In this document: positions 43,384-52,578 of the stretch, piece after piece
Layout: each line of letters starts with the position of its first letter
Position numbering within the stretch: the first letter of the stretch is position 1
Source: Proteobacteria bacterium ST_bin12
GTDB taxonomy: Bacteria; Pseudomonadota; Gammaproteobacteria; Burkholderiales; Methylophilaceae
Reading direction: 5' to 3'
DNA length: 64,000 nucleotides
Assembly (NCBI GenBank): GCA_002083635.1
Contig: MSXP01000005.1
Coordinates: forward strand, 1-64,000
Notes under the pieces: model-generated
The model's input: only the letters and a program-made list of their open reading frames with translations
Told to the model about the DNA's origin: nothing
The model's database searches: none
Translations under genes and position numbers: made by a program

Positions 43384-44487
43384 TTAAACATGGTTCTCTG
43401 AGCCATAGTTGACTAAAAACTGCTTCACTTCTTCCGCCATCGGGTCAAAATGCAGGTCATTCCATCTAGGCGAAACATACAAAGTAAGCGCTTGCAGTTG
43501 TTGCAGCGCGTTCACTATTTCATCGGCAGAATCCACGCGCTTTACATAGTTAACCCCATCAAACCAATCAAAAGCGCTGGTTAATTTATGGTTATGTGTT
43601 TTCAGCACTACGCATGGCCTTTTTACTAATACCGAAAAAATTAATCCGTGGTAACGGTCTGTAATCACAGCATCAAACCCGCTTATAAATTGCAGGTATT
43701 TTGCCAGTGTTTTAAATTTACTTTGATCAGGAAAAACGTCATCCACATCGGTATCCCACAATTGGGCATCGTATCCTGCATGCATCAACAAACCTTTGAT
43801 TGATTGTTTTACTTTTTCGTCGTAAACACCCTCTTTATCGTTACGCATGACCAGTAAAATTTTCTGCATTTTTTCTGGTCGCCTTGCAATATATTGGCCA
43901 AGTTGCTGCTCTACCGTCTCTTGTAGCGATAAAACCATATCTGGCCTTATCAATATTTGTGCTTTGGTAAATAATTTTTTTGCGATCTCTGCTGATTGAT
44001 AATCGCGACCAAATAAAAGCATGGATGGATGCGCATTAATCACTTGCTGGCTTACGTTGCTGATTTGACGACCACTTGCAGTATCGCTGTAATAAATGGT
44101 TTGCGGTAATTGCACAATTTTATTCTTTGGCAAGGAAGCAATAATTGATTCTCTATCCAACTGAGTGTTGGGCCAATCATCTCCAAAATTGCCGCCACTA
44201 TGCAAAAACACAACATCTTGCGGTTGAATCAGTTTTTGTAAATCGGGCAAACAAGCTGCAAGCTCAAAGTTTTTGAGTTCAACTATTGGCAGCGCAAAAT
44301 GTTTTTGTAACCAAATGGGAATCGCAGCAGCCTGCGCTTGATCACCCAGATTAGGAAACCGATCGCCCAAACCCATTAAGTAATAAAGCTTAGGTTGATT
44401 GCCGATAGCCGAAATACGCTGACGAAACTTAATTCGCCATATTGCAGACTTAATTTTTGTTTTTATCTTATTAATCATATTTCCCAT
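43384..44487 (-). CDS. polysaccharide pyruvyl transferase family protein
   Basis: This 367-residue cytoplasmic protein matches the pyruvyl transferase family, which adds ketal-linked pyruvate from phosphoenolpyruvate to sugars of the polymer. LYYLMGLGDRFPNLGDQAQ at the N-terminus, VVFLHSGGNFGDDWP, and ITDRYHGLIFSVLVKRPCV in the C-terminal half are typical. Pyruvylation would add negative charge to the exopolysaccharide. It starts 3 bases after the flippase stop. The family also includes other transferases, so the exact donor is inferred. Confidence 0.87.
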   Translation of the reverse strand: MGNMINKIKTKIKSAIWRIKFRQRISAIGNQPKLYYLMGLGDRFPNLGDQAQAAAIPIWLQKHFALPIVELKNFELAACLPDLQKLIQPQDVVFLHSGGNFGDDWPNTQLDRESIIASLPKNKIVQLPQTIYYSDTASGRQISNVSQQVINAHPSMLLFGRDYQSAEIAKKLFTKAQILIRPDMVLSLQETVEQQLGQYIARRPEKMQKILLVMRNDKEGVYDEKVKQSIKGLLMHAGYDAQLWDTDVDDVFPDQSKFKTLAKYLQFISGFDAVITDRYHGLIFSVLVKRPCVVLKTHNHKLTSAFDWFDGVNYVKRVDSADEIVNALQQLQALTLYVSPRWNDLHFDPMAEEVKQFLVNYGSENHV

Positions 44488-44490
44488 GTC

Positions 44491-46074
44491 TCATATTCCC
44501 TTTTTAGTGAGAATAGATTTAACTAAAAGCAGCTCATCTGCGCGAATTGCTTTAAAAAAGTATAGGCATGCAAAATAGATAAGGCCGATTAATGCGCCGC
44601 TGATGATTGTTAGTAAGTAAGTATTGGGGCTAGTAATAAGCGACTGATGCATGGCAGCATAGACTATGCAACTTGCAATAACACCCGATGCGGTTGCGCC
44701 TAAAAATAGTTGTCTTGAAAGTTGATATGGATAGCCATCGCGATTAAGTGCATGAATAATATAAGCATTGCACACCAATGAAAACACCAGCGGCGCTACC
44801 ACCAATAAATGCAAATGAATATTGAGTGCCACCACTAAAAATATAGCCATGCCAATCAGCGCGTAAAAGCCCGATTTAACCAATAGTTGGCTGGCACCAA
44901 CCGAATTTAAAATAAGCTGCAATAACACCACATGGCTACCCACTGTAAGTTGCAACATCACCAATGCAAGTAGCCAGCTGTACTCATGATATTTTCCACC
45001 TGTCAGGCTGGCAATAATAAAAGTGCCTGCGGCGAGTATCCAAGCCATGATGGGAATAAGCAAAATTAAATTGGATTTATACAGCAGCTGGCAGCGCTGA
45101 TTTAAGATTGAAAAACTGCGGTTTTGTATGTAATTGCCAATCATCACGGGCTCTATCAAGCTGTACAGCAAATGCAGCGGAATATATTGCCTAACGCGCT
45201 CTGCAATGCTGATAAAAAAGCCGTAAGCGGCGACCATTTGTGTGGGTAAAAAGATGGCTGCTAGCATTTTCATAAAGTAGCCTTGCGGTGGCGCCGCTAG
45301 CAAAGTAAAGCCGTAATTGTGGCTCGCCATGCGGGCGATTGCGTTCCAGTCTGGCCAGTTTGTTGTGTTGGCTTGTTGTACATCAGTTAATTTTTCTACT
45401 TTTTCTAGCAAATGTTCGGCCTGTTGCTCTACATTTAATTGGCCTAAATACTGTGTTAACACCAGCGCAAAAACCAATACCCCTAATATTTCTGGCAACG
45501 CCATCACTAATAAAGATTCTTCTAAACTGATGGCTTTATCAGCAAAAATTGCCCACATAATCATGATTAATCGGCCAAGCCACTGCACAGTTAAAATACG
45601 TGTGAGCGCTTTTTGTTTGAGTAAAGCTTGAAATACCGATGAGAAGTGTTGAAAGAGCGTTTCTGCAATGACAAAACACGCTAATGCGAGTGGGAAATTA
45701 GTTAAATGCACATCTGAAAACAACCGCAATATTGGCTGCCAAAATAGATAAAAAACGCCACATACAACCAAAGCTGCCACTAACTTAACGGCAGTAATGC
45801 GCCAAATAAACTGGCCTAGTTCTTTGGCACTGCGCTCTAATCTAGCCTCCGGCACATAACGCGAAATGGCACGCTCTAAGCCTAAGCCCGCCAAAATGCC
45901 CGATAACGCTATCAGGCCCGTCAGCGCAGTAAAGCCAGCATAACTTTGCACATCCATAAAGCGCACCAGCAATATAACGGTGGCAAAACCTGCAATGCCC
46001 GCCAAGCCGCGGCCTAACAAATAGTGCAGTATGCCTTTGCGTACGTTTTCTTTGGAGTAAGGCGAGTTGGCCAT
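44491..46074 (-). CDS. polysaccharide flippase (Wzx, MOP superfamily)
   Basis: This 527-residue integral membrane protein has about 12-14 predicted helices, starting with ILHYLLGRGLAGIAGFATVILLVRF and followed by GLGLERAISRYVPEARLE, typical of Wzx/RfbX-type MOP exporters. It should flip the lipid-linked repeat unit to the periplasmic face. A soluble, charged cytoplasmic segment of about 40 residues (around 225-250) interrupts the helices. It lies between epsI and the pyruvyl transferase. Confidence 0.88.
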   Translation of the reverse strand: MANSPYSKENVRKGILHYLLGRGLAGIAGFATVILLVRFMDVQSYAGFTALTGLIALSGILAGLGLERAISRYVPEARLERSAKELGQFIWRITAVKLVAALVVCGVFYLFWQPILRLFSDVHLTNFPLALACFVIAETLFQHFSSVFQALLKQKALTRILTVQWLGRLIMIMWAIFADKAISLEESLLVMALPEILGVLVFALVLTQYLGQLNVEQQAEHLLEKVEKLTDVQQANTTNWPDWNAIARMASHNYGFTLLAAPPQGYFMKMLAAIFLPTQMVAAYGFFISIAERVRQYIPLHLLYSLIEPVMIGNYIQNRSFSILNQRCQLLYKSNLILLIPIMAWILAAGTFIIASLTGGKYHEYSWLLALVMLQLTVGSHVVLLQLILNSVGASQLLVKSGFYALIGMAIFLVVALNIHLHLLVVAPLVFSLVCNAYIIHALNRDGYPYQLSRQLFLGATASGVIASCIVYAAMHQSLITSPNTYLLTIISGALIGLIYFACLYFFKAIRADELLLVKSILTKKGI

Positions 46075-46122
46075 GGCACGCTATTTAGGATAATTGGCTT
46101 AGAATAATTTATTTGGAATAAT

Positions 46123-46821
46123 CTAAATCTGACCTGTTAATCGCAGGCGCTGGCTAGGTGAAACGCCAGTTAATAAATCGTTAGTGAAGCGTGTTTGTAA
46201 GGCATACGCTTGGTTGATATCAGTTTCTTCTATTGATGAAGTAATGCTGGATACGCGCATTAACAAACCATCTGGGATACTGCCACTTAATGCATATTGC
46301 AACTTAATTTTTTTGGTTTCCCAGCCTGGATAACCAACTTTTTTACCCGTGGTAAGCCAATAAGTAATAGGCTCTATGCGGTCTGATTTTCTGGCTAATA
46401 ATCGCAATACAGGAATATCGCCAAAAGCAGTGTTTAACTGGCCTTTAAGAATACTATTTACCGCAAAACCTTGCCCGCTGTAGCAGCCCTCTGGCGCATG
46501 TGCGCCAACGCTATCGCTTTGATCGCGACCATAAGCAATAGATAACATAATGCGCTGGCCTTTGCCGTTTTCGTATACGCGGGATAATGTTTGTGCATAA
46601 ATTTTATCAAGCGCGGCGGCGGTTTCTGGGTTAACAATTTGCGATGACAAATTTAAAATACGCCAATCGTTAAATTGCTGCGGAATTAACTGTTCTAAAT
46701 TTACCTGCTCACCCTCATCGGCAATTTTGTGCGTGGGGCGGGCAGCATAGGCAAATACCGATGTACATATCATAATAAGCATTAACAAATAGTGGCGTTT
46801 GCTATGGTAACTGATTGGCAT
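46123..46821 (-). CDS. epsI: exosortase-associated protein EpsI
   Basis: This 232-residue protein has an N-terminal membrane or signal segment (HYLLMLIMICTSVFAYA) and the EpsI core: LEQLIPQQFNDWRI, then MLSIAYGRDQSDSVGAHAPEGCYSGQGF with the conserved CY pair, then PITYWLTTGKK. EpsI is found beside or fused to exosortases and is probably exported. The ATG at 46821 lies one base after the exosortase stop; the frame continues to a TTG three codons earlier that overlaps xrtB. Confidence 0.92.
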   Translation of the reverse strand: MPISYHSKRHYLLMLIMICTSVFAYAARPTHKIADEGEQVNLEQLIPQQFNDWRILNLSSQIVNPETAAALDKIYAQTLSRVYENGKGQRIMLSIAYGRDQSDSVGAHAPEGCYSGQGFAVNSILKGQLNTAFGDIPVLRLLARKSDRIEPITYWLTTGKKVGYPGWETKKIKLQYALSGSIPDGLLMRVSSITSSIEETDINQAYALQTRFTNDLLTGVSPSQRLRLTGQI

Positions 46822-46822
46822 G

Positions 46823-47692
46823 CTAGGCAATCTTTTTCTTAAATTTAACGAAATATTGCAACATAGAATCCACTGTCATAATGAACACTAACGCCACAAA
46901 AAACAGCAAGAAACCAGCAAAGCCATGCACAAAACCTTGCCCAACTTCATCACCAAAATAATAGGTAATCAACGTGAGTGTAATGACGCGAATAACGTTG
47001 GCAGTGAACGAGATAGGGATTATTAGCATCGCTAGCGTGACATTGCGAATCAGCGAATCGTGCTTAACCAAGCTTAAATACAGCAAGCCCAAAGCCTCAA
47101 GTGAAATTAAAGTATGCATTCCTGCGCAGGCATCGGCTACCAGCAATTGATATTGCCCAATTTGCAAAATAACGCCCTCACGTGCGATGGGGTAATCAAA
47201 CCAGAATAGAATGGTTTCTGTCACATATGAAACGGCCATTTTCATGGGTAGGGTTAATGAATCCAATGGGAAAGGAATCATAAAAATAATAAAAAATAGC
47301 GGAAACCATAACGCTTTTAGCATAGGCAAGCCGCGCATTAACAGAAAAATACCGGATAAAACAAATATCTGTGAGGCTAAATCGAGAATAAAAATATCTT
47401 GCGAACGGCCTGCTATATAGCACAACAAACCAAATACTAAGGTTAAACCGCCTAAAATTGGGGCAGTTTTATCTGTAGCGGTAAAACTAAAATGCTCACG
47501 TTTTTGCCAAAACAAAAACCCAATCACCATCAATACTATTGGCCCATGGCCCTGGTCTTCAGTCACCCATAAGTTGTTGAACACTTCATGATAAGTGGGT
47601 ATATATAAAGCCAATAGGCCAATGACAATTGGCAGCCACATAAGATATGGGCTGCTTTTTAAACCATTGAAGTTTTGCGCTATTGCTTGCAT
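46823..47692 (-). CDS. xrtB: exosortase B
   Basis: This 289-residue membrane transpeptidase-like enzyme has about eight helices. The active site is complete: Cys189 in ADACAGMHTL, Arg235 in FTANVIRVITLT and His256 in GFVHGFAGFLLF. The N-terminal WVTEDQGHGPIVLMVIGFLFW matches the exosortase B subgroup, which is linked to Eps polysaccharide operons. It is expected to recognise and cleave PEP-CTERM signals, and the PEP-CTERM protein at 32022-33548 is a candidate substrate. epsG precedes it by 9 bases. Confidence 0.95.
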   Translation of the reverse strand: MQAIAQNFNGLKSSPYLMWLPIVIGLLALYIPTYHEVFNNLWVTEDQGHGPIVLMVIGFLFWQKREHFSFTATDKTAPILGGLTLVFGLLCYIAGRSQDIFILDLASQIFVLSGIFLLMRGLPMLKALWFPLFFIIFMIPFPLDSLTLPMKMAVSYVTETILFWFDYPIAREGVILQIGQYQLLVADACAGMHTLISLEALGLLYLSLVKHDSLIRNVTLAMLIIPISFTANVIRVITLTLITYYFGDEVGQGFVHGFAGFLLFFVALVFIMTVDSMLQYFVKFKKKIA

Positions 47693-47701
47693 AGCTAATA
47701 C

Positions 47702-48607
47702 CTAAGCGTCTACAAACACGCTGCCTAAGACTGTTGCACCTGTCATCGACAATTGCTGGCTTAGTTGCTGCATATCTGGCACTTGAGTGGTGTCTTTTTT
47801 TGCCACAATAATGGCTGCTTTGGCTTTTGATACCACGGTTAATACATCTAACCCCAAGTGAATGGGCGATGTATCAATCAAAATGACATCGTAGATTTTT
47901 TCTAAATCAGTTAGCAATGTGGCTAAATTGTTCTGACTTAATAGCTCTTGCGGGTTCGGCACTTCTGTTCCTGCCGTTAAAATCGTCAAGTTGGGCAGCG
48001 CCTCATGCTTGCTTAGGGTGTATTGGCCCTGCCTATTGGCTAATATGTTCGCCAAGCCCAATTTAGTATCAATATGAAAAAAGCGATGTTGTTTGGCGTT
48101 ACGTAAATTAGCGTCTATTAATAAGGTTTTTTTATTTAGCTGCGAAAAAACAATGGCTAAATTCGCCACTAATTGGCTTGCATCGTCATCGCTACTCACC
48201 GATGTTACGGCTAAAGTTTTATTGTTTTGGTCAAACCAACGCATCGATAGTTGGCTTCTTAAGCTGCGTAGTTGCTCTACTTCTAAGGCAAAAGGCTTGT
48301 GGGCGGCAATTAATAATGGGCTAATTTTATGGTTGTCATCTTGCAAATAAGCGTAGTTAAATTGCTCAGATAACACTTTTTGCAAATCATCTTCTGTAAT
48401 CAAACCCAGTTTTTTTGCGGCCTCACCAAACAGAATATTTTTATCGCGTTGTAATTCTAATATGCGCGAAATATCTTGCTGCGTTAGCTTTGCATGCACC
48501 GCCAAAGCATCGCCCATGCGCTTCGCATCTGGCGAATCAGTCATACTGGCGGCTGTTTGTTCGAGTTGATCGCTATTCAATTGATGCGTCTCTTTACTGT
48601 AATCCAT
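47702..48607 (-). CDS. epsG: chain-length tyrosine kinase-like protein EpsG, degenerate Walker A
   Basis: This 301-residue cytoplasmic protein has an N-terminal MshEN-like helical part (LTQQDISRILELQR, LGLITEDDLQKVLSEQF) and a C-terminal BY-kinase/MinD-type domain. The Walker A' strand TLLIDANLRN and Walker B VILIDTSP are present. The P-loop, however, reads VTSVSSDDDASQLVANLA at residues 134-151, with no glycine-lysine pair and no Lys at all in the loop, so ATP hydrolysis is doubtful. The C-terminus has no tyrosine cluster. It pairs with EpsF immediately upstream and may act as a structural regulator of chain length. Confidence 0.88.
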   Translation of the reverse strand: MDYSKETHQLNSDQLEQTAASMTDSPDAKRMGDALAVHAKLTQQDISRILELQRDKNILFGEAAKKLGLITEDDLQKVLSEQFNYAYLQDDNHKISPLLIAAHKPFALEVEQLRSLRSQLSMRWFDQNNKTLAVTSVSSDDDASQLVANLAIVFSQLNKKTLLIDANLRNAKQHRFFHIDTKLGLANILANRQGQYTLSKHEALPNLTILTAGTEVPNPQELLSQNNLATLLTDLEKIYDVILIDTSPIHLGLDVLTVVSKAKAAIIVAKKDTTQVPDMQQLSQQLSMTGATVLGSVFVDA

Positions 48608-48657
48608 AAGTTTTTCTGGCCAAATATGTGCTTAAAAATGTATTCTAAAATCTAGGC

Positions 48658-50085
48658 TTAAAAGCTAATGACTGTTTTTTTAGTATTTTTTTGCTTAAAA
48701 AACTGGTTAACTTTATCTTTAAAATTACGCGATTTTTTAGCATGGCTACTTAACTCGCCCAACACTGGCATATTGAGTAATTGCCTTAAATCTTCAGCAG
48801 ATCGCACGCGCCTATCAAACATCTCAGCAACTAACACAAATCCAACGCCCAACAAACCACCTAAAAATACAGAAAGCGCAATATTCAACAATATTTTAGG
48901 GCTAGAATGTTTAAGCGGTGCAATGGCTGGGTTTAAAACAGATACGTCAGTTTGACCGGATTGGCTTTCTAAATTGGTTTGGCCAAAGCGCAGTAGCGCA
49001 TTGTCGTACATGCGTTGTGCGCCTTCTACTTCGCGCTCTAGCACTGCCATTTCATCATGCTGGCTTTTGAGTTTTAGTACGCGCTCTTTTTGTTGCGCAA
49101 GTGAAGCATTAATCTCAGCCTCTTTTTGTTGCGATACGCGCGCAGTTTGGCCCACACTGTTGCTAGTTTTTGAGGTCTCTACACGAATTAAATCGCGCAG
49201 GCTCGTTACATCCGATTGCGCTGCCTGATATTGCGGATGATTCACACCTAGACGTTGCGACACTTCATTAAGGCGCGTTTCAGCTTGCACCAATTGTGAT
49301 TTCAAACCTTGAATTAAGCCATTAGCTAAAATTTCTGGCGATTCTGAAGCTGAACCTCTTTTTAGCTGGCTTTGACGCGAAGTGCTATCGTAGGTTTGCG
49401 CTTGCGCCATCACTAACTGACTAGAAAGCTCACTTAAGCGCGCGGCTTCGGTATCCATACGCTCACCCGAAAACGCAATGCCATTTTCTTGTTGAAACGC
49501 AGATAGCTTGGCTTGTGCTTGCTCTACATTTTGGCGCAAGCCTTTAATTTGTTGATCAAACCAGGCGGCGGCTTGTTTAGCTGGTTCCGTTTTCATCTGC
49601 AAATTGGTATTAATATACGCCTCAGCAAACGCATTGGCTAAATCGGCTGCAAAATTTGGGTCTGCGCCCTCATAGCCAATTTCAATCACATCACTAGAGC
49701 GCGATGGCTTAACCGACAAATTTTGCAAAAAGCGATCGGCAAACCAATCATTAATATTGCCTTCGCCATTGGTAGCTTTTTCAAACGTGGCTTTTGCAGC
49801 ATCACTATTAGCAACGCCAAGCTTGGCGACCACTTTTAATGCCACGTTATGGCTTTGAATAATATCTACCTGTGTTGCCATATAGCCTGGCATTAAGGTG
49901 GCTGGCAAAGTCAGGCCAGTAACGGGGTCTGCGCCTTTAGAATTAATCACCAATGATGCAGTGGCGGTGTAGCTTTTTGGTAACAAAACACTCACTACCG
50001 TTGTCACCAGCACCGTCACACAAAATACCCAAATAGCGATGATTTTGCGCGCCATTAAAATAGATAGTAATTGTGAAAAACTCAT
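48658..50085 (-). CDS. epsF: chain-length determinant protein EpsF
   Basis: This 475-residue inner-membrane protein has the Wzz/GNVR layout: a first helix (IIAIWVFCVTVLVTTVVSVLL), a long periplasmic coiled-coil part from about residue 170 to 370, and a second helix (ILLNIALSVFLGGLLGVGFVL), then a cytoplasmic tail with RRVRSAEDLRQLLNMPVLGE. It sets the polymer length and contacts the outer-membrane exporter EpsE. It is followed by epsG after 50 bases. Confidence 0.94.
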   Translation of the reverse strand: MSFSQLLSILMARKIIAIWVFCVTVLVTTVVSVLLPKSYTATASLVINSKGADPVTGLTLPATLMPGYMATQVDIIQSHNVALKVVAKLGVANSDAAKATFEKATNGEGNINDWFADRFLQNLSVKPSRSSDVIEIGYEGADPNFAADLANAFAEAYINTNLQMKTEPAKQAAAWFDQQIKGLRQNVEQAQAKLSAFQQENGIAFSGERMDTEAARLSELSSQLVMAQAQTYDSTSRQSQLKRGSASESPEILANGLIQGLKSQLVQAETRLNEVSQRLGVNHPQYQAAQSDVTSLRDLIRVETSKTSNSVGQTARVSQQKEAEINASLAQQKERVLKLKSQHDEMAVLEREVEGAQRMYDNALLRFGQTNLESQSGQTDVSVLNPAIAPLKHSSPKILLNIALSVFLGGLLGVGFVLVAEMFDRRVRSAEDLRQLLNMPVLGELSSHAKKSRNFKDKVNQFFKQKNTKKTVISF

Positions 50086-50182
50086 GTGTAATCGCTTTAT
50101 TGTTTGATTAGTTGATATTGTTAACGGTTATTTTTTGTCAATATTTGAATGTTAATTGTGCTTTAGTATTGATTAAGCTTGG

Positions 50183-51277
50183 TTAAAACCAGCTTTCTCT
50201 TACCATCACAATATCGTCAGGCTTCAATAAATCGCCAGAAGATGCATCCAGTGTTTTAAGTTTGCCGTCAACATTGCGTTTAATTTTGATACCACGCTCT
50301 GTGCCGCGTGGTGACAAGCCACCGCCCGTTGATAGGGCCTGCGCGATATTCATATTGCGCTCTAATCTAAAAGCGCCTGGGCGTTGCACTTCGCCATAAA
50401 TATAAAAAACTGCGGTTCTTGGCACATAAATAGAGTCGCCATCTGCAAGCTCAAAATTAGCTGATGTATCACCTTTGCGATACAGCTGATCAATATCAAT
50501 TTCGCGCTTTTCGGTTTTACCATCTCGTTTGGTAATAACAATAATGCTATCTGCACCCCCTGCTGAAACACCGCCCGCTTGCGATAAAAAATCAATCACC
50601 GTGCGCACGCCACTGGCTACTGAATATTTACCAGGACGATTCACTTGACCTAATACCGATACTTCACGCGCATTCACGTACACAATATCGTCAGCCAATA
50701 GTGGTGGATTGCTGGCTGGGTCAGCCTTATTTACTAAATCGCGCAAGTCATAATTTTGCTTGATGGTTTTACCGTCAGTACTACGAATTAAGGTAATCAT
50801 GTCTGAGCCATTCGGTGTAGTACCGCCCGCCAATGCAAGCACGTCAGACAAAGTGCTGGGGCGATCTAACGAATATTTACCAGGCTTATAGACATCGCCA
50901 AGCACCGAAATAAACTGGCTTTGGAATTGCAAAACCACCAGATTCACTTGTGGCTTTCTAACAAAACCACCCTGCTCCAGCAAATCAGCTATTTTTTTCT
51001 CTGCCAATTGCGGACTTAAACCACCCAATACCACTTCGCCGATTAGCGCAAAGTTGATACTACCTGCAGCAGAAAGACGTGCCTCTGTGAGTAAATCTGG
51101 GCTGCCGTAAACGCCAATTCGTACATAATCGCCTGAGCCTAAAACATAGTCGCTCTTGGTTTCAGATGCTGAAACCGTGCTTTCTTCAGCCTCTGCGGCA
51201 ACACTTACCAGCAACATAAACAACACACACAGCCAACCAAAAATACCTTTTTTCAAACGATTCACCTTAACTTTCAT
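50183..51277 (-). CDS. epsE: polysaccharide export outer-membrane protein EpsE (Wza-like)
   Basis: This 364-residue exported protein has a signal peptide (IFGWLCVLFMLLVSVAAEA) and the Poly_export domain starting DYVLGSGDYVRIGVYG. Three SLBB domains follow, each beginning with a recognisable unit: SVLGDVYKPGKYSL, SVLGQVNRPGKYSV and YIYGEVQRPGAFRL. There is no lipobox, so unlike Wza it is not an obvious lipoprotein. I chose the ATG at 51277 over a TTG eight codons earlier. It should form the periplasmic and outer-membrane export channel with EpsF and EpsL. Confidence 0.94.
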   Translation of the reverse strand: MKVKVNRLKKGIFGWLCVLFMLLVSVAAEAEESTVSASETKSDYVLGSGDYVRIGVYGSPDLLTEARLSAAGSINFALIGEVVLGGLSPQLAEKKIADLLEQGGFVRKPQVNLVVLQFQSQFISVLGDVYKPGKYSLDRPSTLSDVLALAGGTTPNGSDMITLIRSTDGKTIKQNYDLRDLVNKADPASNPPLLADDIVYVNAREVSVLGQVNRPGKYSVASGVRTVIDFLSQAGGVSAGGADSIIVITKRDGKTEKREIDIDQLYRKGDTSANFELADGDSIYVPRTAVFYIYGEVQRPGAFRLERNMNIAQALSTGGGLSPRGTERGIKIKRNVDGKLKTLDASSGDLLKPDDIVMVRESWF

Positions 51278-51329
51278 GCTTGCATTTTTTTGTTTTAACA
51301 ATCTATTTAAACAAATTTAATGTAAGTGA

Positions 51330-52355
51330 TTACAAACCTGACAAACCTTTATCCATGCTACTTGCATCTTTTGCTGGCTTTTCAGCAGCTTGAGCGGGGT
51401 CTTCGGGTTTAGCCATTTCTTGCGCAGCAACTGGCTGTGGTAATTGACTAGTTTTGGTATCAGATTTTTTAATGGCAGTTGGTGTAGGTTGCACACCTTT
51501 TTTCATATCGGCAAATGCACCAATAAATTCAATATTGGCTTTTTCATTTAAAGCAGCCATCTCTTTTTTAGCTAAGGCCGCTTTGTTTTGATTTAGAAAG
51601 TATTGCTCAATCACAGGCGTGGCTTTTTCACGGGTAATCGGCATGTTTTGCGATGCAGCTAAATGCACAATACTCACTGAAGCGTCATTAGATACCGCGA
51701 TTAAATCGCCATCTTTAAGCGGCTGTAATTTCTTTAAAAAATCTAAGGGCAGTTGTTCTGCCGCGCGCACATTGCTATTTGCGTTAAATGGGTAATTTTT
51801 TTCTTTTAACCATGCAGCGATCTCGTTAATATTTTTAGTGATAGCTACTTTTTCTGCGATTTCTGCATGCTTGTCTTTGGTCACATTAATTGCCAGCTCT
51901 TGCAGACGAAACACGCGGCGATTTTCAAATAGCTCTGGACGCTCTTTATAAAACGCATCCACTTGGGTAACGCTTGGCTTGGCTGCTTTTGATAACATTT
52001 GCTCTAAGTAAGCCTGCGCTAAAATCTCATTTTTTGAAGCTTCTATTGCTTGCAAAATTCTAGGGTCGCGGTCTAGTTTTGTTTCAGTGGCTTGTTGCTT
52101 TAATAATTGCTGATCAACCAAACGCGCTAGGATTTGTTTAGCGGCGTCTTTGCTTTGGGCTTCCGTCAAGCCCTTGCTTTGCGCTAATCGGTTTAACTGA
52201 AAGTTAATTTGATGAATCGAAATCTCATCGCCATTTACTTTAGCCACAACTTGCGTACCGCCCTTGGCTTCTGTTTTATTTTTATCGCCACAGGCTGATA
52301 AAGTTAATACCACGCTAAATAAAGCTAAAAGTACATATTGGTTTTGCACACGCAT
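51330..52355 (-). CDS. epsD: EpsD family peptidyl-prolyl isomerase lipoprotein
   Basis: This 341-residue lipoprotein has a signal ending in the lipobox LSAC (Cys22). A SurA-N/PpiC-type chaperone region follows, with AKVNGDEISIHQINFQL and ILARLVDQQLLKQQA, and then a parvulin-like stretch with FKERPELF-type segment YKERPELFENRRVFRLQEL. EpsD proteins are part of exosortase-linked Eps operons and are thought to help fold or place the export machinery. The C-terminal 60 residues are disordered and Pro/Ala/Lys-rich. The 223 bases in front of it may hold a promoter, but none is convincing. Confidence 0.91.
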   Translation of the reverse strand: MRVQNQYVLLALFSVVLTLSACGDKNKTEAKGGTQVVAKVNGDEISIHQINFQLNRLAQSKGLTEAQSKDAAKQILARLVDQQLLKQQATETKLDRDPRILQAIEASKNEILAQAYLEQMLSKAAKPSVTQVDAFYKERPELFENRRVFRLQELAINVTKDKHAEIAEKVAITKNINEIAAWLKEKNYPFNANSNVRAAEQLPLDFLKKLQPLKDGDLIAVSNDASVSIVHLAASQNMPITREKATPVIEQYFLNQNKAALAKKEMAALNEKANIEFIGAFADMKKGVQPTPTAIKKSDTKTSQLPQPVAAQEMAKPEDPAQAAEKPAKDASSMDKGLSGL

Positions 52356-52578
52356 ATCATTTACTCACTTAAGACTAATGTTTAAATTAACATCTAGTAC
52401 TATAAGAAGAAAATATGACTTTAATGTGTCAAAAATAAGTAGAATTTATGATGAAACTTAAATTAGTTTCGAAAAAGAATTACTAAATGCACATTTAATA
52501 CTGCCAATATGACAAAAGGTATTTAAAAACTAATCTGTTTGGCTCATATTTGGCACTATTTTAGTGAGGAGTTGCCTA

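Noticed and set aside
52540..52555. Sigma-54-like TGGCTC-N4-TTGGCA on the plus strand before epsL's end
   Set aside because: GG and GC spacing is right, but it points into the antisense strand of epsL, not towards epsD, and two consensus positions fail.
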